This document shows, piece after piece, positions 17,739 through 26,245 of a stretch of 38,040 nucleotides of DNA. The notes beneath the pieces were generated by a model, which worked only from the letters and a program-made list of their open reading frames with translations, made no database searches and was not told the DNA's origin. Every line of letters starts with the position of its first letter. Position 1 is the stretch's first letter. The position numbers and the translations under genes are program-made. This DNA comes from Desulfurobacteriaceae bacterium (GTDB taxonomy: Bacteria > Aquificota > Aquificia > Desulfurobacteriales > Desulfurobacteriaceae): the NCBI GenBank assembly GCA_027075275.1, contig JALTBO010000033.1, positions 1 through 38,040 of the forward strand, read 5' to 3'.

Positions 17739-18462
17739 GCTCTCCGTATATAGAATCCCTCTGGCCGAACCTTACGAACTTAATCGTATTTCCTTCCATC
17801 TTCAGGTAAACAGCCCTGTACTCTCCGTAGGGAGAGGTGACCCTTATTCTGTAGATGTCGTGTTTTGAATCTCTTTTTAGGAGTTTAGATGTTGTATCAA
17901 TTCTTGAGAGTGCAGAGATGAAACTGTTAAAAAGGAAAGGTTTTACAGATACCTCTTTTACCATATCTTTTCTAAACCTTTTGGAAAAGAGAACTTTCAT
18001 TCTATTCTGACCGGCTGCAAGTTCGGAAACGGAATTTAAAGCCACTTCAATAAAGAGTTCAACTTTTGGTTTGGGAACCTCCTGAGCCTTTAGGTTCTCA
18101 ATTTGCCTGTCTTTTTCGGCAATCTCGCCTTTAAGTTTTGATATCTCTACCTGCAGATTTTCTATTTTCTCTTTATACTTATCAATTTCCTGAAGTTCTT
18201 TCTTTTTTCTCTCTATTTCTTTTTGTTTCTTTCTAAACTCTAACAGCTCGCTTTGTAGCTGGCCTATCTCTTTGTAAAGCTCCTTTATTTTCCTGTCCTT
18301 CCCTTTCAGCTTCTCATTTAGGTTTCTTATCTGGTTAACAAGCTGTTCTCTCCTTACAGTCTGCTGTTTCTGCTCCTTTTCTCTTCTTTTCCTTACTTCT
18401 TTAAGCCTTTTCTCCTCAGCTTCTAAAAAGAACTGTTCTATATCGCTAAATCCCTTTTTCAT
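17710..18462 (-). CDS. Coiled-coil protein with C-terminal RelE/ParE-like domain
   Basis: The 250-residue protein is not a named family to me. Residues about 12-127 are a long, highly charged coiled coil (QIRNLNEKLKGKDRKIKEL and similar heptads). After a PKPK hinge (130-133), residues about 157-241 read like a RelE-fold toxin: VLFSKRFRKDMV, then DIYRIRVTSPYGEYRAVYL, then IKFVRFGQRDSIYG. This matches the strand order and the L...YRIRV..YR.VY pattern of RelE/ParE/HigB proteins. No antitoxin gene lies next to it, so a toxin role is uncertain; a structural or RNA-binding role is possible. AAAGGAGA precedes the ATG. It is upstream of the kamA-like gene in the same unit. Confidence 0.65.
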   Translation of the reverse strand: MKKGFSDIEQFFLEAEEKRLKEVRKRREKEQKQQTVRREQLVNQIRNLNEKLKGKDRKIKELYKEIGQLQSELLEFRKKQKEIERKKKELQEIDKYKEKIENLQVEISKLKGEIAEKDRQIENLKAQEVPKPKVELFIEVALNSVSELAAGQNRMKVLFSKRFRKDMVKEVSVKPFLFNSFISALSRIDTTSKLLKRDSKHDIYRIRVTSPYGEYRAVYLKMEGNTIKFVRFGQRDSIYGELEACGWKFE

Positions 18463-18500
18463 TGCACTTCTCCTTTGATGAGATAAATTCCCAGGACAGG

Positions 18501-19247
18501 ATGGAGCTACTGATAGAAAATTTAGGTCACTCTACTTTACGGGTAAAGTTGGGGAACCTGGAGTTGCTGACAGACCCTTTCCTTACCGGTTCTGCCGGGG
18601 GTATCCCGAGAGTTGTTCCTCCTGCCCGTTCTCCCGAGGAGGTCTTTCCCAGGCTGGTTCTCATCTCCCACGCTCACTACGACCACCTTGACCTTAAAAC
18701 CCTGAAAAGAATACCTACCGAGTTTCTTGCTGTTACTCCTGAGAACTGTTCCCGGATTTTGAAGGACCGTGAGGTTGTTGAGCTAAAACCTTTTGAAACT
18801 TTTGAATTTGAAGGAGTAAAAGTTACCCTGACGCCTGCAAGACACAACAGAGGAAGGAACCTCCTCTATCCCGACACCGGTGTTGGCGGTTTTATTGTTG
18901 AATGGGAAGGAATAACCCTCTACTTTGCTGGAGATACAGCTTTCTCTGAGTACCTTTACTCCTCTATTTCTGAGAAGTTCAGCGTTGATGTTGCTATTCT
19001 TCCCATAGGGGGATTTAAGCCGTTTCTCAGGAAGTTTCACCAGACTCCAGAGGAAGCTGTTAAGGGTTTCAGGATACTCAGAGCAAAATGGCTCATTCCT
19101 GTTCATTATGGAAGCTGGCACGTTATTCCCTATTTTGCCAGAGGTGAAAAAGCACTTGAAAGGCTTTTAGCTTACGGATATATTTCAAACGTTAACGATA
19201 AAATAGTTCCCATTAAGGTCGGCGATTGCTGGAGCTTAGAGGTCTAA
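18501..19247 (+). CDS. Metal-dependent hydrolase, metallo-beta-lactamase fold (UlaG-like)
   Basis: The 248-residue protein has NLGHSTLRVKLGNLELLTDPFLTG at the start, then the zinc motif HAHYDHLD (His57, His59, Asp61, His62). Later ligands are TPARHNRG, YFAGDTAFSEY (bridging Asp) and PVHYGSWH. This is the UlaG/YtnP-type stand-alone MBL family; the substrate is unknown. An in-frame TTG at 18462 would overlap the divergent gene, so ATG at 18501 is preferred; its ribosome site (AGGACAGG) is weak. A small exported protein gene follows in a TAATG overlap. Confidence 0.85.
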   Translation: MELLIENLGHSTLRVKLGNLELLTDPFLTGSAGGIPRVVPPARSPEEVFPRLVLISHAHYDHLDLKTLKRIPTEFLAVTPENCSRILKDREVVELKPFETFEFEGVKVTLTPARHNRGRNLLYPDTGVGGFIVEWEGITLYFAGDTAFSEYLYSSISEKFSVDVAILPIGGFKPFLRKFHQTPEEAVKGFRILRAKWLIPVHYGSWHVIPYFARGEKALERLLAYGYISNVNDKIVPIKVGDCWSLEV

Positions 19248-19513
19248 TGAGACTGAAGAAACTGCTGATAGGCGTTTTTATAATAACTGCCGTTGTCTGT
19301 GGTGGTGCTGAGTTCTGCTCTTTTCCCGTTAACTCTTCTCATGAACCTAAAGCTGTATTTTTAATCTCCTCTCACAGAGAGGAAGAAAGTGTCTCTTTAG
19401 AGAGCTCCCCCTCAAGCAAAAGAGAGGTTGATACAGAGCTCCGCTACAATTTCACTGTAAAGATATCCCACCGATTCAGCTCTTTTCCTCCCAGGGCTTC
19501 ACCTTTAGCTTAG
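19247..19513 (+). CDS. Small exported protein of unknown function
   Basis: The 88-residue product starts MRLKKLLIGVFIITAVVCGGAEFC. This is a signal peptide of about 18-20 residues, with a Cys (residue 18) that could be a lipobox but lacks a clear L..C context. The mature part is short, Ser-rich and low in recognisable structure. ATG at 19247 shares a base with the MBL-gene stop (TAATG) and AGAGGT lies upstream, so translation is probably coupled. It ends 55 bp before secA. It could be lineage-specific. Confidence 0.6.
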   Translation: MRLKKLLIGVFIITAVVCGGAEFCSFPVNSSHEPKAVFLISSHREEESVSLESSPSSKREVDTELRYNFTVKISHRFSSFPPRASPLA

Positions 19514-19568
19514 TTATTTTTCTTCAGTTTTTATTCATCAAGAAAAACGCAGTTTTGGAGGTGAAGCC

Positions 19569-22157
19569 GTGATTAACGCCATTCTTACTAAAATCCTTGG
19601 AAGTAAAAACGAGAGGGAGATAAAGAAGTTAAGGCCCATCGTTGACAGGATAAATGCCCTTGAAAAGGAGTTTGAGAAGAAGAGCAGGGAGGAGCTCCAG
19701 TCCTTAACTGCAAAGTGGCGTTCTGAGCTTGAGAAGATAGAGGAACCTGAGGAACAGTTCAGGTATATGGACAGAATACTTCCCGAGGCCTTTGCAGCTG
19801 TTAGAGAGGCAGCCAAGAGAACAAAGGGAATGCGCCACTACGACGTTCAGCTCATCGGAGGTATTGTTCTCCACCAGGGAAAAATTGCTGAGATGAAGAC
19901 AGGTGAGGGTAAAACCCTTGTGGCAACGCTTCCAGCATACCTTAATGCCCTTGCCGGGAGAGGTGTTCATATCGTTACAGTTAACGACTACCTTGCAAAG
20001 CGTGATGCCGAGTGGATGGGGCCTATCTACAACTACTTGGGCCTCTCTGTTGGTTACCTTCAGAACCAGATGGAGAAAGAAGAAAGAAAAGAGATGTATT
20101 CCAGAGACATAACCTACGGAACCAACTCTGAGTTCGGCTTTGACTACCTCAGAGACAACATGGTCTTTTCAAAGGAGGATAAAGTTCAGAGAGAGCTCTT
20201 TTACGCCATAGTTGATGAGGCCGACTCTGTTCTTATAGACGAAGCCAGAACTCCACTTATTATTTCAGGTCCTTCAGAGGAGAGTGTTGACGTTTACTAC
20301 ATTGCCGATGGAATAGTCAGGCAGCTTCAGAAAGGTAAACACTTCAAGGTTGAAGAGAAGACAAAAACGGCAACTCTTACAGATGAAGGAATAAGAAAAG
20401 TTGAGGAAATAGTAAAGCAGATTACAGGAATGAATGAGTTTAACCTCTATGATCCCAAGTTCTCTGATCTGCTTCACGCGATAATTCAGTCTTTAAGGGC
20501 CCACCATCTTTTCCACAAGGATGTAGACTACGTTGTAAAAGACGGGAAAGTAATAATCGTTGATGAGTTTACAGGCCGTATTATGCCGGGAAGACGGTGG
20601 AGCGACGGTCTCCATCAGGCTGTAGAGGCAAAAGAGGGAGTGAAAATAGAGGCTGAGAACCAGACCCTTGCAACGATAACGATTCAGAACTACTTCAGGC
20701 TCTATAAGAAGCTTGCAGGAATGACCGGAACTGCTGAAACAGAAGCAGCAGAACTAAAAGAGATATACGGGTTGGACGTTGTTGTAATTCCCACGAACAG
20801 ACCGGTTATAAGGAAAGACCATCCAGACCTTATATACAAAACGAAAAAGGCGAAGTTCAACGCCGTTGTTAAAGAGATAGAGAAGAACTACAGAGTTGGA
20901 AGGCCTGTTCTTGTCGGAACCAGCTCTATTGAGGATTCTGAATACCTTTCAAGGCTTCTCAAGAAGAGGGGAATTCCCCATCAGGTTTTAAACGCAAAGC
21001 ACCACGAGAGGGAAGCAGAGATCGTTGCTCAGGCAGGAAGACTTGGCGCTGTAACTATCGCTACCAATATGGCGGGAAGGGGAACCGATATCCTCTTAGG
21101 CGGAAACCCTGAGTTCCTTGCAAAGAAAGAGCTTAAAGAGAAAGGGATAACTCCAGAGAAAGTAGGAGAGGAGAAATATCAGGAGATTTACCAGGAGACT
21201 TTGAAGAAGTACAAAGAGATAACTGAGAAAGAGAAGGAGAAGGTGAAGGAGCTTGGTGGTCTTTACATAATTGGAACTGAGAGGAACGAGTCAAGGAGAA
21301 TAGACAACCAGCTGAGAGGTAGGGCCGGAAGGCAGGGAGACCCTGGTGAGTCAAGGTTTTTCCTCTCCCTTGAGGATAACCTCTTAAGGCTTTTTGGTTC
21401 TGACAGAATAAAGAAGATGATGGAGATGATGAACGTTCCTGAAGATGAGCCCATAACCCACAGAATGGTGAGTAAAGCCCTTGAAAATGCTCAGAGGAGA
21501 GTAGAGGAGCAGAACTTCCAGATAAGGAAAAGACTCCTTGAGTACGATGAGGTTTACAACGTTCAGAGGAAGGTTGTTTACGAGCAGAGGAACAGAATTT
21601 TAGAGGGAGAGAGCGTTAAAGACGAGATTCTTGGTTTCTTTGAAGATATTGCGTGGGAGCTTGTTGATTCCTTCGCTCCTGAAAATATCCTTCCCGATGA
21701 GTGGAATTTAGAGGAGCTGAAGAAGACATTGAAGGCCCGTTTTGGCTTTGATTTTCCGATTCCAGATAGGTATGAGGAGTTGATGAACCTTCAGGTTGAG
21801 GGAGCTCCCACCGACCGGGAAAAACTGGCAAAACTCATCTACGATACGCTGTTGGAGAAGTATGACGAGCTTGAGAAGTTGGTTGGAGCAGGCCAGCTGA
21901 GGGAGATAGAGAGAATGATTCTCCTTGACAGGCTTGACCACTACTGGAGAGAGCACTTAAGAGCCCTTGACCACATAAAAGAGAGTATCGGCTGGAGAGG
22001 TTACGGGCAGAGAGATCCGGTTGTTGAGTTCAAGAAAGAGGCCTATCAGCTTTTTGAGGAATTCCTTTCAAACGTTGAAAATGGAGTAGTGGACTCCCTT
22101 ATGAACTACTACAGGTACGTTAAGGAGCAGTTGGAGACGGAAGGGGCTATGGCGTGA
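19569..22157 (+). CDS. secA: Preprotein translocase motor ATPase SecA
   Basis: SecA drives Sec-dependent protein export at the inner membrane. The 862-residue protein has Walker A MKTGEGKT (109-116), the DEAD-like DEADSVLIDEARTPLIISG, GMTGTAETEAAEL, TNMAGRGTDILLGG, GLYIIGTERNESRRIDNQLRGRAGRQGDPGES and the C-terminal scaffold with IGWRGYGQRDPVVEFKKEA. It ends EQLETEGAMA and lacks the Cys-rich SecB/lipid-binding zinc tail (CxCxSG...CH). GTG at 19569 has GGAGGTGA upstream. Two envelope genes follow, the first overlapping it by 4 bp. Confidence 0.98.
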   Translation: MINAILTKILGSKNEREIKKLRPIVDRINALEKEFEKKSREELQSLTAKWRSELEKIEEPEEQFRYMDRILPEAFAAVREAAKRTKGMRHYDVQLIGGIVLHQGKIAEMKTGEGKTLVATLPAYLNALAGRGVHIVTVNDYLAKRDAEWMGPIYNYLGLSVGYLQNQMEKEERKEMYSRDITYGTNSEFGFDYLRDNMVFSKEDKVQRELFYAIVDEADSVLIDEARTPLIISGPSEESVDVYYIADGIVRQLQKGKHFKVEEKTKTATLTDEGIRKVEEIVKQITGMNEFNLYDPKFSDLLHAIIQSLRAHHLFHKDVDYVVKDGKVIIVDEFTGRIMPGRRWSDGLHQAVEAKEGVKIEAENQTLATITIQNYFRLYKKLAGMTGTAETEAAELKEIYGLDVVVIPTNRPVIRKDHPDLIYKTKKAKFNAVVKEIEKNYRVGRPVLVGTSSIEDSEYLSRLLKKRGIPHQVLNAKHHEREAEIVAQAGRLGAVTIATNMAGRGTDILLGGNPEFLAKKELKEKGITPEKVGEEKYQEIYQETLKKYKEITEKEKEKVKELGGLYIIGTERNESRRIDNQLRGRAGRQGDPGESRFFLSLEDNLLRLFGSDRIKKMMEMMNVPEDEPITHRMVSKALENAQRRVEEQNFQIRKRLLEYDEVYNVQRKVVYEQRNRILEGESVKDEILGFFEDIAWELVDSFAPENILPDEWNLEELKKTLKARFGFDFPIPDRYEELMNLQVEGAPTDREKLAKLIYDTLLEKYDELEKLVGAGQLREIERMILLDRLDHYWREHLRALDHIKESIGWRGYGQRDPVVEFKKEAYQLFEEFLSNVENGVVDSLMNYYRYVKEQLETEGAMA

Positions 22158-23065
22158 GTGTGCTAAAATCTAATTTCACCGTATTGAGGGAGAGGTTGGA
22201 GTTGAGGAGGTTAATTTTCAGTGCTGTGTTCCTTCTGTCCTTTTCTGTTCCAGCTTTTTCTCAGGTTTACGTTGTAAAGAGAGGAGATACCCTTTCAAAG
22301 ATAGCTAAGCGTTTTCACGTTTCAGTTTCAAAAATAAAGAGAGCTAATCATCTGAGGAGCTCCATAATTAGAGTGGGTCAGAGACTCTACATACCGCCGA
22401 AGTTCCACTCTGTCAGCTGGTATCGTCAGTTCAGGCCAAAAAAAAGCCTTCAAACTATAGAGTTTTTGGAGGAGAAGTCTGAGAAAGTTAAGTCAAAAGT
22501 TGTTTCAGAGGAGATATATCCTATAACAGACATAGTTTACAGGGAGTCTGAAGCTCTTTCAGACGTTCTTTCCACTCCTCTAAACGTAAAGTACGACAAC
22601 TGGAGCCTTTCCATACTAAACGATCCCCAGTACAGGGGAACTTTCTTCCAGATATTGGCTGATATTTTTAAGACATTAAAAAACACTCCGTACGTTTTTG
22701 GAGGAGATAATCCAAAATTTGGTCTGGACTGTTCCTCCTTTACCATGTACGTTTACAGGAAATTGGGGATAAACCTTCCGAGAACGGCAAGGGCTCAGTT
22801 TAACGTAGGAATGCCAGTTGATAAAAAGCACCTTAAGGTGGGAGATCTGGTCTTTTTCAGAACCTATGCCAGCTATCCTTCCCATGTGGGAATCTACATA
22901 GGGAACGGAAGGTTTATCCACTTTTCCTCCATGTATCATGGCCTTGCAATTTCCTCTCTCAACGATCACTACTTCAGGTACAGGTTTATCGGGGCAAAGA
23001 GGGTATTAAGTGAAAAGAAAGTTAAAGAGCTTGTAGATAGGCTCTACGCTAAAGAAGGCAACTAA
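22154..23065 (+). CDS. Exported LysM and NlpC/P60 peptidoglycan hydrolase
   Basis: The 303-residue cell-wall endopeptidase has a signal peptide around residues 19-37 (RRLIFSAVFLLSFSVPAFSQ). A LysM murein-binding domain follows (VYVVKRGDTLSKIAKRFHVSVSKIKRANHL..., 38-81), then a linker and an NlpC/P60 domain (about 175-290). The catalytic residues are Cys193 in LDCSSFTMYVYRKLG, His244 in PSHVGIYIGNGRFIH, and probably His256. GDLVFF and the final FIGAKRV strand are typical. Likely role: cleavage of stem-peptide bonds during wall growth. GTG at 22154 overlaps the secA stop. Confidence 0.92.
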   Translation: MSVLKSNFTVLRERLELRRLIFSAVFLLSFSVPAFSQVYVVKRGDTLSKIAKRFHVSVSKIKRANHLRSSIIRVGQRLYIPPKFHSVSWYRQFRPKKSLQTIEFLEEKSEKVKSKVVSEEIYPITDIVYRESEALSDVLSTPLNVKYDNWSLSILNDPQYRGTFFQILADIFKTLKNTPYVFGGDNPKFGLDCSSFTMYVYRKLGINLPRTARAQFNVGMPVDKKHLKVGDLVFFRTYASYPSHVGIYIGNGRFIHFSSMYHGLAISSLNDHYFRYRFIGAKRVLSEKKVKELVDRLYAKEGN

Positions 23066-23095
23066 CTATAAAAAAACATATCAAGGAGGTGTGCG

Positions 23096-24535
23096 ATGAA
23101 CACCAGACAGCTTCTAAAGTGTGCCCTTACAGTTGTTACAACCCTTTCACTTACCACATCAGCAGTTTTTGCCTCTGTTCAAGCAACGGAGAAGGACTAC
23201 TCTGTAGCTGAGTCTCTCCAGAAGGTTTTTGAGACTGTTGCAGAGAAGGTGAAACCTGCAGTTGTCAACATCAGCACTGTTTCTGAGGTTAAGATAAACC
23301 ATCCTCCCATTCCTCCTGAGTTCAGGGATTTCTTCCATCAGTTCGGTTTCCCATTCCCTCAAATTCCAGATCACTTCCAGATGAGAGCTTTAGGTTCAGG
23401 GTTTATCGTTAAGGAGGAGAAGGGCTGGGCTTACATTCTTACGAATAACCACGTTGTTGCGCAGGCAAAAGTTATAAAGGTAAAACTCAGCGATGGTTCA
23501 GTTTACAGGGCTAAAGTTGTAGGTAGGGACCCGAAAACTGACGTTGCTCTCATAAAGATTAAAGTTGGTAATAAAAAGGTTCCAACAGTTGAGCTCGGGA
23601 ATTCAGATAACATTAAGGTAGGTGAATTTGTTATTGCTGTTGGTAACCCTTACGGTCTTAACTGGACGGTAACACACGGAATAATCTCTGCAAAGGGCAG
23701 GCACGGTTTAGGACTCAACCCTATTGAGGACTTTATCCAGACAGATGCTGCTATAAATCCCGGTAACAGCGGTGGTCCCTTGTGTGATATTTACGGCAGG
23801 GTTATAGGTATCAATACGGCTATTGTCAGAAATGCTCAAGGGTTGGGTTTTGCCGTTCCTATAAACATTGCTAAGAAGGTAATGAACGACCTTCTTAAGT
23901 ACGGAAAGGTTATTAGAGGCTGGCTCGGCGTTTACATTGAAGACGTTTCTCCTGAGCTTGCACAGAAGTTCGGTGTTGACCATGGAGTTCTTGTTACAAA
24001 GGTTATGCCCGGTTCTCCTGCAGAGAAAGGAGGGCTTAAGAGCGGTGATATTATCGTTGAGTTTAACGGAAAGCCGGTTAAAGATGTAACAGATCTTCAG
24101 CTTAAGGTTATTAATACGCCTCCCGGAGAGAAGGTAAAAGTTACAGTTATTAGAGACGGTAAGAAGAAAGTTCTTACAGTTAAAATAGGTCAGATGCCTG
24201 GTGGAACCAGCGTGGCTTCTATAGACCTTATGGACAAGTACGGTTTCTCTGTTCAGAAGCTTACGCCGGAGCTCCGCAAAAAGTTAGGCGTTCCACAGTG
24301 GATAAAGCACGGTCTTTTAGTTACTTCCGTTAAGCCAGGCTCTCCTGCAGATGATGCCGGTCTGAGCGAGGGTGATATTATCGTTGAGGCCGGTATAACT
24401 CCAAGGACAATGAAGCCCGTTAAGAGCGTTGACGACCTTGTTAAGGTTCTTGAACAGGCAGGGAATTCCGGAGTTCTCCTTAAGGTTATCAGGGGAGAAG
24501 GCGTTATCTACGTAGTTCTCAATCCGGAGGAGTAG
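23096..24535 (+). CDS. degP: Periplasmic serine protease HtrA/DegP with two PDZ domains
   Basis: This envelope quality-control protease/chaperone has 479 residues. A signal peptide (1 to about 26, ending VFA) is followed by the trypsin-like domain with the triad His119 (TNNHVV), Asp149 (KTDVALI) and Ser225 (GNSGGP). PDZ1 lies at about 277-365 (RGWLGVYIEDVSP...GVLVTKVMPGSPAEKGGLKSGDIIVEFNG) and PDZ2 at about 385-475 (LLVTSVKPGSPADDAGLSEGDIIVEAG). The ATG at 23096 has AAGGAGG upstream. It is followed after 1 base by a sigma-factor gene, so protease and sigma factor are likely co-expressed, perhaps as part of a stress response (inferred). Confidence 0.96.
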   Translation: MNTRQLLKCALTVVTTLSLTTSAVFASVQATEKDYSVAESLQKVFETVAEKVKPAVVNISTVSEVKINHPPIPPEFRDFFHQFGFPFPQIPDHFQMRALGSGFIVKEEKGWAYILTNNHVVAQAKVIKVKLSDGSVYRAKVVGRDPKTDVALIKIKVGNKKVPTVELGNSDNIKVGEFVIAVGNPYGLNWTVTHGIISAKGRHGLGLNPIEDFIQTDAAINPGNSGGPLCDIYGRVIGINTAIVRNAQGLGFAVPINIAKKVMNDLLKYGKVIRGWLGVYIEDVSPELAQKFGVDHGVLVTKVMPGSPAEKGGLKSGDIIVEFNGKPVKDVTDLQLKVINTPPGEKVKVTVIRDGKKKVLTVKIGQMPGGTSVASIDLMDKYGFSVQKLTPELRKKLGVPQWIKHGLLVTSVKPGSPADDAGLSEGDIIVEAGITPRTMKPVKSVDDLVKVLEQAGNSGVLLKVIRGEGVIYVVLNPEE

Positions 24536-24536
24536 A

Positions 24537-25499
24537 ATGGAAGAAAAGGACTTCTTCTTAGAAGATGAGGAAAATCAGATTTTTGATGATAGTGTGGGAG
24601 CTCCCTCCGAAGAGGGGGAGTTTTCCCTCTTTGACCAGGAAATAGATCCGTCACTTATTGAGTCTTTCGTTCCTGATAAAGATTCATTAGACGCCTTTTT
24701 GAAGGCCATTTCAAAGATTCCCCTCCTCTCCCGTGAGGAGGAGATAGAGCTTGCAAAGAGGGCAAAGGCTGGAGATAAAGAAGCACTGAAAAAGCTTGTT
24801 GAGTCTAACCTCAGGTTCGTTGTAAGCGTTGCGAAGAAGTATTTGGGTTGCGGTCTTCCCCTTCACGACCTTATAGCTGAAGGGATTTTAGGTCTTATAG
24901 AGGCTGCAAGGCGATTTGACCCTGATAAGGGAGTAAAGTTTATCTCCTACGCTGTTTGGTGGATAAGGCAGTCTATCATGCAGGCTTTAGCCCAGCAGAC
25001 GGGGGCCGTTAAAATACCGGTTAAGCAGGCGGTTTTAGTCAACAAGATTACAAGGTCTTACGGGGAGCTCCTCAAGAAACTTGGTCGTGAGCCTACAACA
25101 GAGGAGCTTGCAGAGTACGTGGGAATGGAGCCCAAGGAGATAGAGAGGCTTCTCTCCGTCTGCCAGGTTCCTCTTTCCCTGGATACTCCCATAGGGGATG
25201 AGGAGGATACAACCTTTAAAGACTTCCTGAAAGGTGAAGGAACTGCAGAGGTTGAGGAGAAAGTTGTTCAAGAGGAGCTGAAGCAGAGTATCCAGGAGAT
25301 GCTTGAACAGTTAACTCCTCAGGAGAAGAAGATAATAATCATGCGCTTTGGTTTAGACGGAAACGAGCCTAAAACTCTGAGGGAAATAGGTGAAAAACTT
25401 GGTATCAGCCGTGAAAGAGTTCGCCAGCTTGAAACGAGGGCCAAAAAGAAGATGAAAGAGTACGCTTTAAGGAAGAAACTTAACGTTTTTCTGAATTAG
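24537..25499 (+). CDS. Sigma-70 family RNA polymerase sigma factor (group 1/2, RpoD/RpoS-like)
   Basis: The 320-residue protein has an acidic N-terminus (1-45) in place of region 1.1. Region 1.2 (DAFLKAISKIPLLSREEEIELAKRAKAGD), region 2 with ESNLRFVVSVAKKYLGCGLPLHDLIAEGILGLIEAARRFDPDKGVKFISYAVWWIRQSI, region 3, and region 4.2 with LREIGEKLGISRERVRQLETRAKKKM follow. Regions 2.4 and 4.2 look fully able to read TTGACA/TATAAT promoters. The absence of region 1.1 and of the long non-conserved insert suggests a group 2 factor rather than the main housekeeping sigma, but this cannot be settled without the rest of the genome. It is coupled to degP. The end overlaps the convergent motB by 20 bp. Confidence 0.9.
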   Translation: MEEKDFFLEDEENQIFDDSVGAPSEEGEFSLFDQEIDPSLIESFVPDKDSLDAFLKAISKIPLLSREEEIELAKRAKAGDKEALKKLVESNLRFVVSVAKKYLGCGLPLHDLIAEGILGLIEAARRFDPDKGVKFISYAVWWIRQSIMQALAQQTGAVKIPVKQAVLVNKITRSYGELLKKLGREPTTEELAEYVGMEPKEIERLLSVCQVPLSLDTPIGDEEDTTFKDFLKGEGTAEVEEKVVQEELKQSIQEMLEQLTPQEKKIIIMRFGLDGNEPKTLREIGEKLGISRERVRQLETRAKKKMKEYALRKKLNVFLN

Positions 25500-26238
25500 T
25501 TTTACTCTGCCCTTTCCCGGGCAGTTTTTCCTCCTTTTTCATTTCAACCTTTTCCTCCTTCTCCTCTTTTGGAACTGCAACCTTTATGTATATCTCAACC
25601 CGTCTGTTCCTTGCCTGAAGAATCGGGTTGTTCCAGGTGTAGAGCGGTCTTGTTGTATCGTAACCAACGGCCTCAAGTTTAGAAGGATCTACTCCCCGTG
25701 AGGCCAGGTATCTGACAACGGCAGTCGCCCTTCTTATTGAGAGGTCCCAACTGTCCTGAATACCTGGTAGGGGAACTGTAGGCTCTCCTTTGCTTGTGTG
25801 ACCTTCTACAACAACCTGATAGTTCCCGTTCAGGCTTTTAATTACTTCTGCTATTTGGTCTAAAGCTCTCTTTGCCTGGGGAGTTAGCTCAAGGGAGTTT
25901 TCCTTAAAGAGGATTCTGTTAAACAGCCTTACCATTACGTAGTTTTTCGTTACAACTATCTGGTATCCGGATATTGGAAGTATCCTTTTCAGGATCTTTT
26001 TTATCTTTTTTGCAAGGTCTGTCGTGTATATCTGAATGGGTTTAACAACCGATACCTGTTCAAACGATTTAGCTTTCTCTCCCTGAAAGTACGATAGAAA
26101 CTTCATGGCTTTTGTAATGTCTAATGTTGACATGGAGTAGAGGAGGATAAAGAATGTGAGCAGAAGTGACATCAGGTCACTGAAACTTGTAAGCCACGCG
26201 GGAACAGATTTACACTCCTCTTGCTTCTTTCTGGCCAT
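25480..26238 (-). CDS. motB: MotB-like stator protein with OmpA domain (second copy)
   Basis: The 252-residue protein has one N-terminal membrane helix, AWLTSFSDLMSLLLTFFILLYSMST, with Asp21 in the position of the proton-carrying Asp of MotB. A plug/linker region follows, then an OmpA/MotB peptidoglycan-binding domain (VVVEGHTSKGEPTVP..., SIRRATAVVRYLASRGVDPSKLEAVGYD, ARNRRVEIYI). The C-terminus is a charged tail (KEEKEEKVEMKKEEK). It lies 7 bp after another motB. Its helix-coding DNA is nearly identical to that copy while the rest has diverged. It is likely an alternative or partner stator subunit for the single upstream MotA. Confidence 0.92.
   Translation of the reverse strand: MARKKQEECKSVPAWLTSFSDLMSLLLTFFILLYSMSTLDITKAMKFLSYFQGEKAKSFEQVSVVKPIQIYTTDLAKKIKKILKRILPISGYQIVVTKNYVMVRLFNRILFKENSLELTPQAKRALDQIAEVIKSLNGNYQVVVEGHTSKGEPTVPLPGIQDSWDLSIRRATAVVRYLASRGVDPSKLEAVGYDTTRPLYTWNNPILQARNRRVEIYIKVAVPKEEKEEKVEMKKEEKLPGKGQSKTNSEKR
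26125..26180. repeat. 56-bp motB membrane-helix duplication (partner 26834-26889)
   Basis: Positions 26125-26180 and 26834-26889 match in 55 of 56 bases by direct reading. They encode the minus-strand DLMSLLLTFFILLYSMST helix of the two motB genes. Flanking sequence diverges quickly on both sides. Confidence 0.9.
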
Positions 26239-26245
26239 TTTCCTC

